Notes: generated by a model not told the origin, from the sequence alone. A stretch of DNA of 13,301 bases from an uncultured Mailhella sp. (GCA_944324625.1 CALUWZ010000033.1:1-13301), one strand, 5' to 3'. Positions 1-7,527 are shown, counted from the first letter of the stretch. A program made the numbers and translations.

Positions 1-1702
1 CCTGAAGCTGTTCGCGCTTCTGCTTGGTTTTGGCAAGTTCCCTGCGCAGATGTTCCAGTTCTTTTTCCCGTTCCACGGCCACGGCGTTCAGCTTGGCTAT
101 CACGGCGTCCTGCTCCTTGGTATCCACCAAAAGATAATGGGACGCTTTGGCAAGAATATCCTCGGAAAGACCGTGTTCACGCGCCACGTCAAGAGCCTTG
201 CTGGCGCCCACTTGGTCATAGGCCAGTTTATACAGCGGTTTTTTGTTGGTTTCGTCAAAAAGCACGGACGCGGCACGCACGCCTTCATTGGTAAGGGCAT
301 AGGTTTTTAATGCGGGAAAATGCGTTGCGCTTACGGCATAACAGCGTTTTTCCAATATGCCGTCAAGTACGGCCTGAGCCAGCGCCGCACCTTGGGAAGG
401 ATCGGTGCCTGCACCGAATTCATCCAGCAAAAGCAGATGACTGCCGTCCAGCTCGTCCCAAATGCCTGCAAGGTGACGGATTTGCCCCGTAAACGTGGAC
501 ACATGATCGTCTAGGCTTTGTTCATCTCCGATAAAGGCATGAATGCGGGACCAGAACAAAATGCCTGAACCCTTCGCCACGGGAACGGGAAGCGCAGTCA
601 GGCTCATGAGCCCGATAAGCCCCAAAGTTTTCAGGGCAACGGTTTTGCCGCCCGAGTTGCCGCCGCTTATGACAAGCACCCTGTCCTGTCTGCGGAATAC
701 CAAATCAATGGGCTGAACGGCCGCTGCTGATTTTTGCTTGTTGTTTTCAAGCAAAAGCAATGGATGATACGCATGGGTCAGGGAAAGAGTATGGCCGAAA
801 GGCACGCAGTACCCCTCTACCCCCTGATCTTTCTTGTGTTTGGAAATATAGGCAGAGGCAAGACCAAGCTTAGCCTCGTTCACGTCAAGAAGAACAAGAA
901 ACTTCCAAGCCTGTTTCAGCCCTTCTTCTTCCTGCAGAAACAAATCTTTGATCAGCAAAATAATTTTGTGGATTTCTTCCCGTTCTTCCTGTTTGAGCTC
1001 CTGCAGGCGGTTATTGAGCTCCACCAGAAACATGGGTTCAAAATACAGGGTTTCGCCCGTTCGGGAATAATCATGGATAATCCCCTGCAGCCGTCCTTTA
1101 AAATTGGCTTTCAAAGGCAGAACATAGCGGTCGCCCACCACGGTCATATAGTCATCCTGCAGATAGTGGCCGATATTGTACTGCTCGCAGAATTCCTTCA
1201 CTTTGCGAAGACAGCCCTGATGCAGGCTGCGCAGTTCACCCCGCACAAGCAAAAGCCCCGGGCTGCTTTCGTCTTTGAAAGAAGCGTCGTCGGCTATGCA
1301 GCGCACAAGGGCGGAATGGGATTTTTCGGGAAAGGCAAAATCATAGTCAGCCAAAAAAAGCGGAAGTTCTTTTTCAAAATTATGCATGGAGGCATAAGCA
1401 TTTTTGGCAAGCTTCAAAACTTCGCGCATTGCCCAGAAATCATCGGTATCGGGACTGAAGCCGCTTTCCGCGAGACGGGCAAGCATGGGGCTGACATCGG
1501 GAAAATCATGCAGGGAAAATTCTCCCTTGCTTTTCCACAGGCTGTATTCGTCATACACCTTTTGGAAATGTTCGACTTCTGCAAGGGAAGAATACGGACG
1601 CAGTTCAAGAACGGCGCTTTTGCCTGCTTCGGAACGGCAAAAAGACGCAAGAAACTGCAAAACTTTGGAATACTCTAAAGCCTGTAAACTAAATTTATCC
1701 AT
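1..1702 (-). CDS. mutS2: MutS2 family ATPase (3' end beyond left edge)
   Basis: The frame is open from ATG at 1702 to the left edge: about 567 residues are visible and the C-terminus is outside. It starts MDKFSLQALEYSKVLQFL, typical of MutS2. The core/clamp region precedes the ATPase: Walker A GGNSGGKT at residues 347-354, then Walker B LLLLDE ending at D427-E428, followed by FGAGTDPSQGAALAQ and the SATHF motif. After about residue 520 a charged, probably coiled-coil stretch begins; a C-terminal Smr domain would be expected outside the window. MutS2 proteins are not mismatch repair enzymes; in other bacteria they suppress recombination or split collided ribosomes, and placement behind rpsU suits a ribosome link. 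The gene starts 20 bases after the yqeY stop with only a distant AAGGA, so translational coupling is likely. Walker A has Gly where Pro is common (GPNTGGKT). Family assignment is secure. Confidence 0.95.
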   Translation of the reverse strand, partial: MDKFSLQALEYSKVLQFLASFCRSEAGKSAVLELRPYSSLAEVEHFQKVYDEYSLWKSKGEFSLHDFPDVSPMLARLAESGFSPDTDDFWAMREVLKLAKNAYASMHNFEKELPLFLADYDFAFPEKSHSALVRCIADDASFKDESSPGLLLVRGELRSLHQGCLRKVKEFCEQYNIGHYLQDDYMTVVGDRYVLPLKANFKGRLQGIIHDYSRTGETLYFEPMFLVELNNRLQELKQEEREEIHKIILLIKDLFLQEEEGLKQAWKFLVLLDVNEAKLGLASAYISKHKKDQGVEGYCVPFGHTLSLTHAYHPLLLLENNKQKSAAAVQPIDLVFRRQDRVLVISGGNSGGKTVALKTLGLIGLMSLTALPVPVAKGSGILFWSRIHAFIGDEQSLDDHVSTFTGQIRHLAGIWDELDGSHLLLLDEFGAGTDPSQGAALAQAVLDGILEKRCYAVSATHFPALKTYALTNEGVRAASVLFDETNKKPLYKLAYDQVGASKALDVAREHGLSEDILAKASHYLLVDTKEQDAVIAKLNAVAVEREKELEHLRRELAKTKQKREQLQ

Positions 1703-1722
1703 AAATACTAAAGGCTTGAATG

Positions 1723-2181
1723 TTATCCTTTCTGTAAACGGGCTTTGACTGCCTCGCTGACCAATTTGCCGTCAACTTGGCCTTTATATTTATCCATAAC
1801 GGATTTAATTACTTTGCCCATAGCTTTCATGCCTTCGGAAAGATACGGAGCGCAGGCTTCTTCAATCACGGCCATAACTTCTTCTTCAGTGAGCTGTTTG
1901 GGCAAATATTCCTGAAGAATGACAAGTTCCGCCTGCTCCTTGTCTGCCAAATCGTCACGGCCTGCCCCTCTGTACAGTTCGATGGATTCCTGACGCTGCT
2001 TAACCTGTTTGAGCAGAACAGACATATATTCGTCATCGGAAAGCGGAACAAGGGACTGCATAAGTTCAACCTGTCTGTTTTTAGCGGCTGTTTTCAGAAG
2101 GCGCAGCGTTTCCAGACGGGTTTTTTCTTTATGTTTATATGCTTCCACATAATCTTTTTCAATTCTTTCGGCAATACTCAT
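1723..2181 (-). CDS. yqeY: GatB/YqeY domain protein
   Basis: The 152-residue protein is the full length of stand-alone YqeY proteins. Family signatures are the helical N-terminus (EKTRLETLRLLKTAAKN, about 18-34), the LSDDE...LLKQVKQRQESIELY block, LADKEQAELVILQEYLPKQL near the middle, and the C-terminal GKVIKSVMDKYKGQVDGKLV. The domain resembles the tRNA-binding tail of GatB, the amidotransferase that makes Gln-tRNA or Asn-tRNA, but the free-standing protein has no firmly established reaction. A ribosome binding site AAAGGGA lies 7 bases before the ATG. It sits between rpsU and mutS2, as in many bacteria where rpsU and yqeY are adjacent, and is probably co-transcribed with both. Read-through past the hairpin at 2215-2244 would be needed. 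Confidence 0.93.
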   Translation of the reverse strand: MSIAERIEKDYVEAYKHKEKTRLETLRLLKTAAKNRQVELMQSLVPLSDDEYMSVLLKQVKQRQESIELYRGAGRDDLADKEQAELVILQEYLPKQLTEEEVMAVIEEACAPYLSEGMKAMGKVIKSVMDKYKGQVDGKLVSEAVKARLQKG

Positions 2182-2214
2182 ACCAATCCCTTTCTAACGG
2201 CTTATAATGTTAAG

Positions 2215-2244
2215 AAACCGGAAATCAGAAAAGACTTCCGGTTT
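2215..2244 (-). other. Intercistronic hairpin between rpsU and yqeY
   Basis: AAACCGGAA (2215-2223) and TTCCGGTTT (2236-2244) form a perfect 9-bp stem. As minus-strand RNA, three further pairs (one G-U) extend it to 12 bp around a 6-base UUUUCU loop. No clear U-run follows (CTTAACATT), so this may be a weak terminator/attenuator or an RNA processing and stability element that sets rpsU apart from yqeY-mutS2. Confidence 0.6.
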
Positions 2245-2288
2245 ACTTCAGCTTAATTTATTTGATACCAAAAGGTACAGCAATCAAA

Positions 2289-2492
2289 TTATGCCATGTT
2301 GATCTTACGCATTTTTTTCATAAGACGCTTACGAGCAGCAGCCTTTTTCTTTTTACGCATAACGCTTGGTTTTTCAAAGTGTTGGCGTTTTTTCATTTCG
2401 GAAAGAATGCCTGCTTTTTCCACTTGTTTTTTAAAGCGACGCAAAGCGAGATCGAAATTGTATTCGTCTTCGTTCAAGAATACTCCGGGCAC
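2289..2492 (-). CDS. rpsU: Small ribosomal subunit protein bS21
   Basis: This is a 67-residue basic protein of the 30S subunit, where S21 lies near the anti-Shine-Dalgarno end of 16S rRNA and helps initiation. It reads (M)[19 protein letters not shown], followed by the family core [20 protein letters not shown] and the Lys/Arg-rich tail ending [10 protein letters not shown] chose the GTG at 2492. The sequence AAGGTGG (2501-2507) is then a near-consensus ribosome binding site 8 bases upstream, and the protein begins with the usual M-P-G-V. A longer reading from GTG at 2504 would use up that site and add four non-conserved residues. A promoter lies at 2591-2619. It is the first gene of the rpsU-yqeY-mutS2 unit; in related genomes dnaG and rpoD often follow, which would be beyond the left edge. 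Confidence 0.97.
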   Translation of the reverse strand: MPGVFLNEDEYNFDLALRRFKKQVEKAGILSEMKKRQHFEKPSVMRKKKKAAARKRLMKKMRKINMA

Positions 2493-2590
2493 TAAAATCA
2501 CCACCTTTTTAGGGTATTTTGTGTCAAAAAGGAATATAACGTCCCTTCATTTAACATGACACAGCGCACTCAATAAATGAGCGAAAAAAT

Positions 2591-2619
2591 TTAATATACT
2601 ATTTCAAAAAAAAAGACAA
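2591..2619 (-). promoter_or_regulatory. Likely sigma70 promoter of rpsU
   Basis: On the minus strand, TTGTCT (2619-2614) is followed after 17 bases by TATTAA (2596-2591). The spacer contains the oligo-T tract that also ends the terminator of the upstream gene. A predicted leader of about 90 bases carries a small hairpin around CTCATTTATTGAG. Assigned by pattern only. Confidence 0.5.
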
Positions 2620-2637
2620 GTCTTAAATTGCAGACTT
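2606..2637 (-). terminator. Terminator-like hairpin after the small membrane protein gene
   Basis: On the minus strand AAGTCT, an 8-base loop and AGACTT are followed by GTC and a run of nine T (2614-2606). The stem is only 6 bp and AT-rich, but the T-run is long. It lies 8 bases past the stop codon at 2645 and overlaps the rpsU promoter. Confidence 0.5.
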
Positions 2638-2644
2638 TTAAATT

Positions 2645-2836
2645 TTAATGTTCTGCACCGTGGTCTTTATTTTTCATATCTTTCATGGCGCCTCGGAAAA
2701 CAAGAGCCAAACCCACGCCAAGACAGGTCAGAACGGCATAAAGCACGCCGAAAAAAACCACGTGGGAAGGGTCCCACAAAGGCAAATCCCAAGGAGCGGG
2801 GCTGTGAATGGTTTCCCCCATCTGCATCCAATTCAT
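2645..2836 (-). CDS. Small single-helix membrane protein, function unknown
   Basis: I do not recognise a named family. The 63-residue protein has a polar, Trp/Met/Pro-rich start (MNWMQMGETIHSPAPWDLPL), one membrane helix at about residues 25-48 (VVFFGVLYAVLTCLGVGLALVF), and a short basic then His-containing tail (MKDMKNKDHGAEH). The lack of a cleavable signal and the Lys/Arg after the helix suggest the N-terminus is outside and the C-terminus in the cytoplasm. The start is supported by GGAGG 8 bases before ATG. A good promoter (2868-2896) and a terminator-like hairpin at 2606-2637 flank it, so it looks like an independently expressed gene and not a shadow frame. A role as a small subunit of a respiratory or redox membrane complex is possible but only a guess from size and topology. 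Confidence 0.8.
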   Translation of the reverse strand: MNWMQMGETIHSPAPWDLPLWDPSHVVFFGVLYAVLTCLGVGLALVFRGAMKDMKNKDHGAEH

Positions 2837-2867
2837 ACGACTGGCCTCCAGTATAATGTATTATATT

Positions 2868-2896
2868 TCTATAGCCTGTTCCGTTTTTTCCGTCAA
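2868..2896 (-). promoter_or_regulatory. Sigma70-type promoter of the small membrane protein gene
   Basis: On the minus strand TTGACG (2896-2891), a 17-base spacer and TATAGA (2873-2868) stand about 30 bases before the ATG at 2836. The position between the stop of the polyferredoxin gene (2916) and the small gene implies separate transcription. Confidence 0.6.
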
Positions 2897-2915
2897 GCAG
2901 GAAAAAATTTAAATT

Positions 2916-4283
2916 TCAAACCCGGGCAAAAGAAAGAAAAAGTATATGGATTACAGCGACAAAGAAAAGAAATATTGTTTTGGCGTTCTCTGCGGACAGC
3001 TTTATGCCGGCAATCTGCAGAAAAAGTGCGTTTTGCCTGCATACATTCATGCAGTCAAGACACAGGGAACAATGAAAAAGAACCTTGCCCCGAGCCCTGC
3101 TTTCGGGTGATACGGCTCGATACCTGCACACCCTTTCGCAGGCTCTGCAGTTATCGCAGGAAGGACGCACCCTGAGGCGCCACGGCGAACACTTTGCCAG
3201 ACAATTGACGACAACGCCCATCGGACAAAAGGCGGAGCAATGCATCATTGCCCCGTATTTTCTTGACAGCAATCCCAAAACAGCCGCACTCACGCTTATA
3301 TAGGCCCAAGAAAAAAACAGGACCAACACCAAAGAACAGCCGTAATAACTCAGCAAAACAGCAGACAGACCGCCAAGAAAAAATACGGCATAACGGCTGA
3401 AACGGGCCGTTTTCCGCCATTTTTCAGGCAAAACCGACAGTTTTCCGCTTTCAGCCGCCGCATTGTCCAGCGAACCGAAATAACACAAATGACTGCACCA
3501 TGCCGAACCCGTCAGCAATACGGCAAAAAGCACAAGCCCTGCCATAAAGCCGAAAGCTCCCCTATACAGTGCGCCGAACCAAATAAACGCAGGCACGGGA
3601 AAATGCAGTTTTCCGCTCATCAGAAATTTTTCAAGCCCCAAAAGCCCCAAAAAAAGCTGTATAAAAAAGACAAGGGTAAAAATCAGCCAAATACGCAGAC
3701 GGTATTTGTTGTGGGTCCTGCTGTCGGAAAGTTTTTCAAAAACCCATACCCCGTACCAAGCCAGCATAAAAGCCTGAACAGACCCAAAAAGCGGGAAAAA
3801 CCGTTCCGCAAGCAAAATATTCAGCGGCACATTCTGCGAAACAGCCTGAATAAGCATAAAACACAGCAAAAAAAGAACGGCCTTCAGTTTTTCATGCCGA
3901 GCTCCGGTGCCAGCCTCTCCCGCAGACAAAGCACAGTCCCTGTCCTGCTCTTCCCGCTTCAGCAGGACACACAGCAAAAGCGAAGCAGAACAAAGCGTCA
4001 AAAACGCCGTCATGCCGACAATGAACACGGCACTCCCCCACTCCCTGCCGAGTGCCAAGCGAAATTGCATAATACCGAAAGCTGTGCTAAGCCATTCCCA
4101 TACGGCAAAATACAGAACAGCAAGCACGCTGTATTGTTTCCATGTCCGCTTTGCCCATGCAAATGCCGCAAAACCGAGCATGGACAGCGCAAGCCCGTAC
4201 TGCCCCGCATACCAATAATGACAGGCAAAAACCCCGAGCATGACCGAAGAGAAAAAAGCAGAACGGCGGCAGCTTTCAACCAT
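2916..4283 (-). CDS. Membrane-bound 4Fe-4S polyferredoxin (NapH/CcoG-like)
   Basis: The 455-residue protein has about ten hydrophobic segments and ends in a cytoplasm-type ferredoxin module plus one last helix (about 435-452). Two paired-Cys motifs of the NapH/NosR/CcoG type are seen: WCSHLCYFG (262-270) and HCSAFCPMG (348-356). Two ferredoxin motifs CxxCxxCxxxC follow at 376-386 (CDNCRACERVC) and 405-415 (CSLCLDCMNVC), enough for two [4Fe-4S] clusters. The Pro usually seen after the fourth Cys is replaced by Arg in both. Proteins of this kind pass electrons between quinol or cytoplasmic carriers and partner redox enzymes; the partner here is unknown. The start is supported by TAAGG 7 bases before ATG. 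It is divergent from a flavodoxin-like gene only 20 bases away, suggesting a functional pair. The electron-transfer role is likely; the specific substrate is not known. Confidence 0.85.
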   Translation of the reverse strand: MVESCRRSAFFSSVMLGVFACHYWYAGQYGLALSMLGFAAFAWAKRTWKQYSVLAVLYFAVWEWLSTAFGIMQFRLALGREWGSAVFIVGMTAFLTLCSASLLLCVLLKREEQDRDCALSAGEAGTGARHEKLKAVLFLLCFMLIQAVSQNVPLNILLAERFFPLFGSVQAFMLAWYGVWVFEKLSDSRTHNKYRLRIWLIFTLVFFIQLFLGLLGLEKFLMSGKLHFPVPAFIWFGALYRGAFGFMAGLVLFAVLLTGSAWCSHLCYFGSLDNAAAESGKLSVLPEKWRKTARFSRYAVFFLGGLSAVLLSYYGCSLVLVLFFSWAYISVSAAVLGLLSRKYGAMMHCSAFCPMGVVVNCLAKCSPWRLRVRPSCDNCRACERVCRYRAVSPESRARGKVLFHCSLCLDCMNVCRQNALFLQIAGIKLSAENAKTIFLFFVAVIHILFLSFARV

Positions 4284-4303
4284 ATTACAACCTTATTTGC
4301 TCT

Positions 4304-4888
4304 ATGAAAATTCTTATTCTTTATTCCAGCGTCACGGGCAACACCAAAAGCCTTGCGCACAGCATACAGTCAAAAGAACACGACATCACCTGCATCGGCA
4401 TTGAAAATTTTATCCGCAAAGCCCCTGCCCTGCAAAACAAGACAGGACAGGACAAAGATTTTTCGCCTGATGATTACGACCTTATTTTTCTGGGCTTCTG
4501 GGTATACAGAGGAAAACCTGATCCGCGCATGCTGCGTCTTATGCAGAGCCTGCACGGCAGACAAGTTGCCGTTTTCGGCACGCTGGCGGCTTGGCCCGAT
4601 TCCGCCCACGCCCGAAAAGTCCTTGACTGCGCAAAAAACTGTCTGCAGAACAATGCCTTTCTCGGCGGTTTTTTATGCCTCGGCAGACTTACCGCCAAGC
4701 GGCTGGCAGAAAAAACAGCCCAAGGCACGGCACAGAAACACCCCATGACCGAAGACAGAAAACAGCGTCTTTTGGAAGGACAAAAACATCCGAACCAAGA
4801 AGATTTTTGCAGTTTTCAAAAATTTTTTGATCAGACTGCCGCATTGGCCAAAGAAAACGGCAAAAAGCACGGCCAAAAATCATGCTGA
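4304..4888 (+). CDS. Flavodoxin-like protein (BilS-like type)
   Basis: The 194-residue protein begins MKILILYSSVTGNTKSLA; residues 8-16 form the FMN phosphate loop of flavodoxins. FLGFWVYRGKPD (62-73) and FGTLAAWPDSAHA (91-103) are the two further loops around the flavin, and HPMTEDR (146-152) is typical of the longer flavodoxin-domain proteins that include BilS, a partner of bilirubin reductase. No reductase of that kind is in the window, so only the fold is assigned: a soluble cytoplasmic FMN electron carrier. It is the only complete plus-strand gene here. No ribosome binding site precedes the ATG (ACCTTATTTGCTCT), so translation may be weak or the leader very short, and its promoter must overlap the start of the divergent polyferredoxin gene. 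That membrane protein is a reasonable electron partner by position alone. Confidence 0.85.
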   Translation: MKILILYSSVTGNTKSLAHSIQSKEHDITCIGIENFIRKAPALQNKTGQDKDFSPDDYDLIFLGFWVYRGKPDPRMLRLMQSLHGRQVAVFGTLAAWPDSAHARKVLDCAKNCLQNNAFLGGFLCLGRLTAKRLAEKTAQGTAQKHPMTEDRKQRLLEGQKHPNQEDFCSFQKFFDQTAALAKENGKKHGQKSC

Positions 4889-4934
4889 TTTTCGGATACG
4901 CCTGAATGAAGCACCCTATACAGCGGCACTTTTT

Positions 4935-5423
4935 TTATTTGGCCCGTTTTGCCTTGCCGCTTATGCTGTCAATGCTTATTTCATAAACTGCGGTTCTCGC
5001 AAGGGAAGCGGAAATATCATGTTCCGCTTTATCCATGTGCTCGGGCAGATATTTTTCCGCAAGGGCAAACAAAACGGATTTTTTATAAACTTCATCGCTT
5101 ACTTCACGCACCCTGCCGAAAATGACCGCGCTTTCAAAATACGTGGTAAAATTTTTGGCATAAACGGGCAGAGTATCCCCCACAACAGCCACGGAACAAT
5201 ATGGATTTTCAGCCATATTGGAGGCCTTGTGCCCCTTGTGCATGCCGCTGTGAAAATAAATTTTTCCTTCATAATACACAAAAGACAGCGGTACTGCATA
5301 GGGAATATTTTTGCTGTCGGCCGTTGCCATAACCATATATTCTGCCTTTTTTAAAATATCCTCACATTCCTGCAAAGAAATTTCCCTGTCTTTTCTGTGC
5401 ATTGCCGGCAAATGTTCAAACAT
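4935..5423 (-). CDS. Pyridoxamine 5'-phosphate oxidase-like flavin protein (Nim-like)
   Basis: The 162-residue protein belongs to the split-barrel FMN-binding superfamily. MHRKDREIS (8-16) matches the MRRKDRE start typical of the NimA-like (5-nitroimidazole reductase) branch. Then come VMATADSKNIPYAVPLSFVY (31-50) and IYFHSGMHKGHKASNM (54-69), the flavin-contact region, and the strand TYFESAVIFGRVREV. Members bind FMN or related cofactors; most have unproven substrates, so nitroimidazole resistance should not be assumed. GGAGG lies 5 bases before the ATG at 5423, which supports the longer start over Met8. It lies downstream of the tRNA-Asn terminator and converges with the flavodoxin gene, with 46 bases between their ends and no clear terminator. 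Confidence 0.88.
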   Translation of the reverse strand: MFEHLPAMHRKDREISLQECEDILKKAEYMVMATADSKNIPYAVPLSFVYYEGKIYFHSGMHKGHKASNMAENPYCSVAVVGDTLPVYAKNFTTYFESAVIFGRVREVSDEVYKKSVLFALAEKYLPEHMDKAEHDISASLARTAVYEISIDSISGKAKRAK

Positions 5424-5551
5424 GCAAACCTCCAGAAAACAATTAATACCAAAATTCTTCTGTCCCGCATTCCCTTACAAAAAAAAACAGCCGGACAAAC
5501 ACAAATTCTTTCAGACCGTTTTTTCAGGCACAAACTGCGTTTTCTCGGAAC

Positions 5552-5585
5552 AAAAAAAAGCTGTCCTGCTTGCGCAGGACAGCTT
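5552..5585 (-). terminator. Rho-independent terminator of tRNA-Asn
   Basis: AAGCTGTCCTGC (5558-5569) and GCAGGACAGCTT (5574-5585) make a perfect 12-bp stem with a 4-base loop; on the minus strand it is followed by a T-run (5557-5552). It begins 8 bases after the tRNA 3' end. Confidence 0.95.
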
Positions 5586-5593
5586 GAAATTTC

Positions 5594-5669
5594 TGGCTCC
5601 CCGAGACGGACTTGAACCGCCAACCTAGTGATTAACAGTCACCCGCTCTGCCTATTGAGCTATCGGGGA
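5594..5669 (-). tRNA. tRNA-Asn (anticodon GTT)
   Basis: On the minus strand, acceptor strands TCCCCGA and TCGGGGA pair over 7 bp and are followed by G and an encoded CCA (5596-5594). The D arm is GCTC/GAGC. The anticodon arm GGTGA-CTGTTAA-TCACT carries GTT at 5636-5634. The T arm is GGCGG-TTCAAGT-CCGTC with one G-U pair. All arms close, so the gene looks functional. A promoter (5683-5710) and a strong terminator (5552-5585) make it a single-gene unit. I saw no duplicated 3' fragment nearby that would mark an integrated element. Confidence 0.97.
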
Positions 5670-5682
5670 ACAACCGAAAATG

Positions 5683-5710
5683 AATTTACTAAAATCTGCG
5701 CATTTGTCAA
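5683..5710 (-). promoter_or_regulatory. Promoter of tRNA-Asn
   Basis: On the minus strand a consensus TTGACA (5710-5705) is separated by 16 bases from TAAATT (5688-5683), ending 13 bases before the mature tRNA 5' end. AT-rich sequence upstream of the -35 may act as an UP element. Confidence 0.7.
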
Positions 5711-5789
5711 GAAAAAATTTTCAAAAAAAAATACATTTTTCTTTTTACAAAAAATATGCCGTAAAATCAACATACTGCAAAATTGAATT

Positions 5790-5816
5790 GAACGGGACAG
5801 CAGGCCTGTCCCGTTC
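5790..5816 (-). terminator. Hairpin after hcp, probable terminator
   Basis: GAACGGGACAG (5790-5800) and CTGTCCCGTTC (5806-5816) form an 11-bp perfect stem with a 5-base loop, 33 bases past the hcp stop. The following minus-strand sequence (AATTCAATTTTG) is only moderately T-rich, so termination may be partial. Confidence 0.65.
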
Positions 5817-5849
5817 GCACACGCCAACCGCAATATTCAGCCTTTATTA

Positions 5850-7484
5850 TTAAAGGAGAATGCGCAAATCGTTTTCCACATCGGTAATGGGCGCTATTCC
5901 GAACTGTTCCGTCAGGAATTTTGCCACATTGGGAGAAAGAAAAGCAGGCAGGGTCGGTCCCAAGTGAATATTTTTCACCCCAAGATACAGCAGAGACAAA
6001 AGCACGATTACGGCTTTCTGCTCATACCATGCCACATTGAACGCAAGGGGCAAATCATTGATATCCTCAAGCCCGAAAACTTCCTTAAGCTTCAGGGCAA
6101 TGACGGCAAGAGAATAGCAGTCGTTGCACTGGCCCGCGTCAAGCACGCGCGGAATGCCGCCGATATCGCCCAAATCAAGTTTATTATATTTATATTTTGC
6201 GCAGCCTGCGGTAAGAATAACCGTATCTTTGGGCAGAGCCTTGGCAAAATCCGCATAATATTCACGGCTTTTCTGACGGCCGTCACAGCCTGCCATAACC
6301 ACAAATTTTTTAATAAGTCCCTGCTTCACTGCATCAACAACCTTATCCGCAAGGGCAAGAACCTGATTATGCGCAAAACCGCCGATAATTTCGCCCTGTT
6401 CCAATTCCGTCGGAGCGGCACAGGTTTTGGCAAGACTGATGATTTCGGAAAAATCCTTATCCTTTGCATATTCGCCCGCAATATGCCTGCATCCAGAAAA
6501 TCCTGCGCAGCCTGTGGTAAAGAGCCTGTCTTTATAGCTTGCCTTGGGCGGAACAAGGCAGTTGGTGGTCAACAGCACGGGACCGTTGAATTTTTCAAAT
6601 TCTTCTGTCTGCTTCCACCATGCATTGCCGTAATTGCCCGCAAAATGGGCATATTTTTTAAATTTGGGATAATAATGGGCAGGAAGCATTTCTGAATGGG
6701 TATAAATATCCACTCCGCTGTCTTTGCTTTGTTCGAGAAGTTCTTCCAAATCCGCAAGGTCATGGCCTGAAATCAGAATGCCGGGACGGTTTCTGACACC
6801 GATATTGACCTTGGTAATTTCGGGATGTCCGAAAGTTTCCGTATTTGCTTTGTCAAGAAGCGCCATTGCCTGTACACCCATTTCTCCTGTTTTCACGGCA
6901 TGGGCAATAAGTTTGTCAAGATCGGCGTCCTGCAGGAGCATGGCAAGGCTTTCCTGCATAAAAACATACAGATTTTCATCTTCATACCCAAGCGCCGCGG
7001 CATGCTTCAAATAGGCTGACAAGCCTTTCAGACCGTAAGCAATCAGTTCCTTCATACTTCTGATATCAATGTTTTCAATGGACAAAATGCCGACGGTACG
7101 GGCTTTTTGCATAATTTCTTCTTCGCTTTCGGCATGCCACAGCGCATGAACGGAAAGAGAGGAAACATCGCCGAGTTTTGCCAGCAATTCTTTTTTAAAC
7201 GCAAGACTTTGTTTAATCCGTGCCATGAATACGCCATCGTCAAAATTGGCATTGGTAATGGTGGTAAAAAGATTAAGATTGACATAACGGTTTATCCCGC
7301 CGTCAACAGCAATTCCCTGCCTGCGCGCATGAACTGCGGCTTCACAGAGGGTCTTGGTCACATACATGAGCATATCCTGCAAATTGGCGGTTTTGGCAGT
7401 TTTTCCGCAAACGCCGTTTTTGGTGCACCCCGTATTTCCTGCCGTTTCCTGACACTGAAAACAAAACATTGCCGTATTTTCCAT
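5850..7484 (-). CDS. hcp: Hybrid cluster protein (hydroxylamine reductase)
   Basis: The 544-residue protein is a class I hybrid cluster protein of strict anaerobes: the N-terminal cysteines C8, C11, C20 and C26 have the spacing C-x2-C-x8-C-x5-C for the cubane cluster. The expected ligands of the Fe-S-O hybrid cluster are present: H241 (ISGHDL), E265 (THSEML), C309 (TTNCLVP), C400 (MAGCDGR, the persulfide position), C428 (TAGCAKY), C453 (GQCND) and E488 with K490 (AWYEQK). The protein reduces hydroxylamine in vitro and is linked to nitric oxide detoxification in the cytoplasm, with electrons from a reductase or ferredoxin. No such partner is adjacent. AAGGAG lies 7 bases before ATG. It is a single gene between its own hairpin (5790-5816) and the terminator of the upstream sulfotransferase gene. 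Candidate control sites lie at 7514-7527 and 7564-7579. Confidence 0.98.
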   Translation of the reverse strand: MENTAMFCFQCQETAGNTGCTKNGVCGKTAKTANLQDMLMYVTKTLCEAAVHARRQGIAVDGGINRYVNLNLFTTITNANFDDGVFMARIKQSLAFKKELLAKLGDVSSLSVHALWHAESEEEIMQKARTVGILSIENIDIRSMKELIAYGLKGLSAYLKHAAALGYEDENLYVFMQESLAMLLQDADLDKLIAHAVKTGEMGVQAMALLDKANTETFGHPEITKVNIGVRNRPGILISGHDLADLEELLEQSKDSGVDIYTHSEMLPAHYYPKFKKYAHFAGNYGNAWWKQTEEFEKFNGPVLLTTNCLVPPKASYKDRLFTTGCAGFSGCRHIAGEYAKDKDFSEIISLAKTCAAPTELEQGEIIGGFAHNQVLALADKVVDAVKQGLIKKFVVMAGCDGRQKSREYYADFAKALPKDTVILTAGCAKYKYNKLDLGDIGGIPRVLDAGQCNDCYSLAVIALKLKEVFGLEDINDLPLAFNVAWYEQKAVIVLLSLLYLGVKNIHLGPTLPAFLSPNVAKFLTEQFGIAPITDVENDLRILL

Positions 7485-7513
7485 AGGAATTCTCCTTTAT
7501 TGTTTTTTTACGC

Positions 7514-7527
7514 GGCAGATTTCTGCC
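7514..7527. promoter_or_regulatory. Palindrome in the hcp leader
   Basis: GGCAGATTTCTGCC is an inverted repeat with 6-bp arms around two bases, about 30 bases before the hcp start. It could be an operator close to the transcription start or a small leader hairpin (5-bp stem, 4-base loop). It is unlike the TGTAR-N6-YTACA sites of the sulfotransferase genes. Confidence 0.35.

Noticed and set aside
734..1678. Long plus-strand open frame of 314 codons
   Set aside because: It lies fully opposite mutS2, has no ribosome binding site and gives a low-complexity Phe/Lys-rich product. It is the antisense shadow of mutS2.
4304..4888. Naming the flavodoxin-like gene bilS
   Set aside because: The sequence type is similar, but there is no bilirubin reductase gene (bilR) beside it, so the specific name and pathway are not supported.
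5594..5669. tRNA-Asn as an attachment site of an integrated element
   Set aside because: No integrase gene and no repeat of the tRNA 3' end were seen nearby; the flanking genes look like ordinary chromosome.
5841..5856. Inverted repeat CCTTTA-TTAT-TAAAGG across the hcp stop codon
   Set aside because: It is short and AT-rich and the stronger hairpin at 5790-5816 is the better terminator; probably chance.
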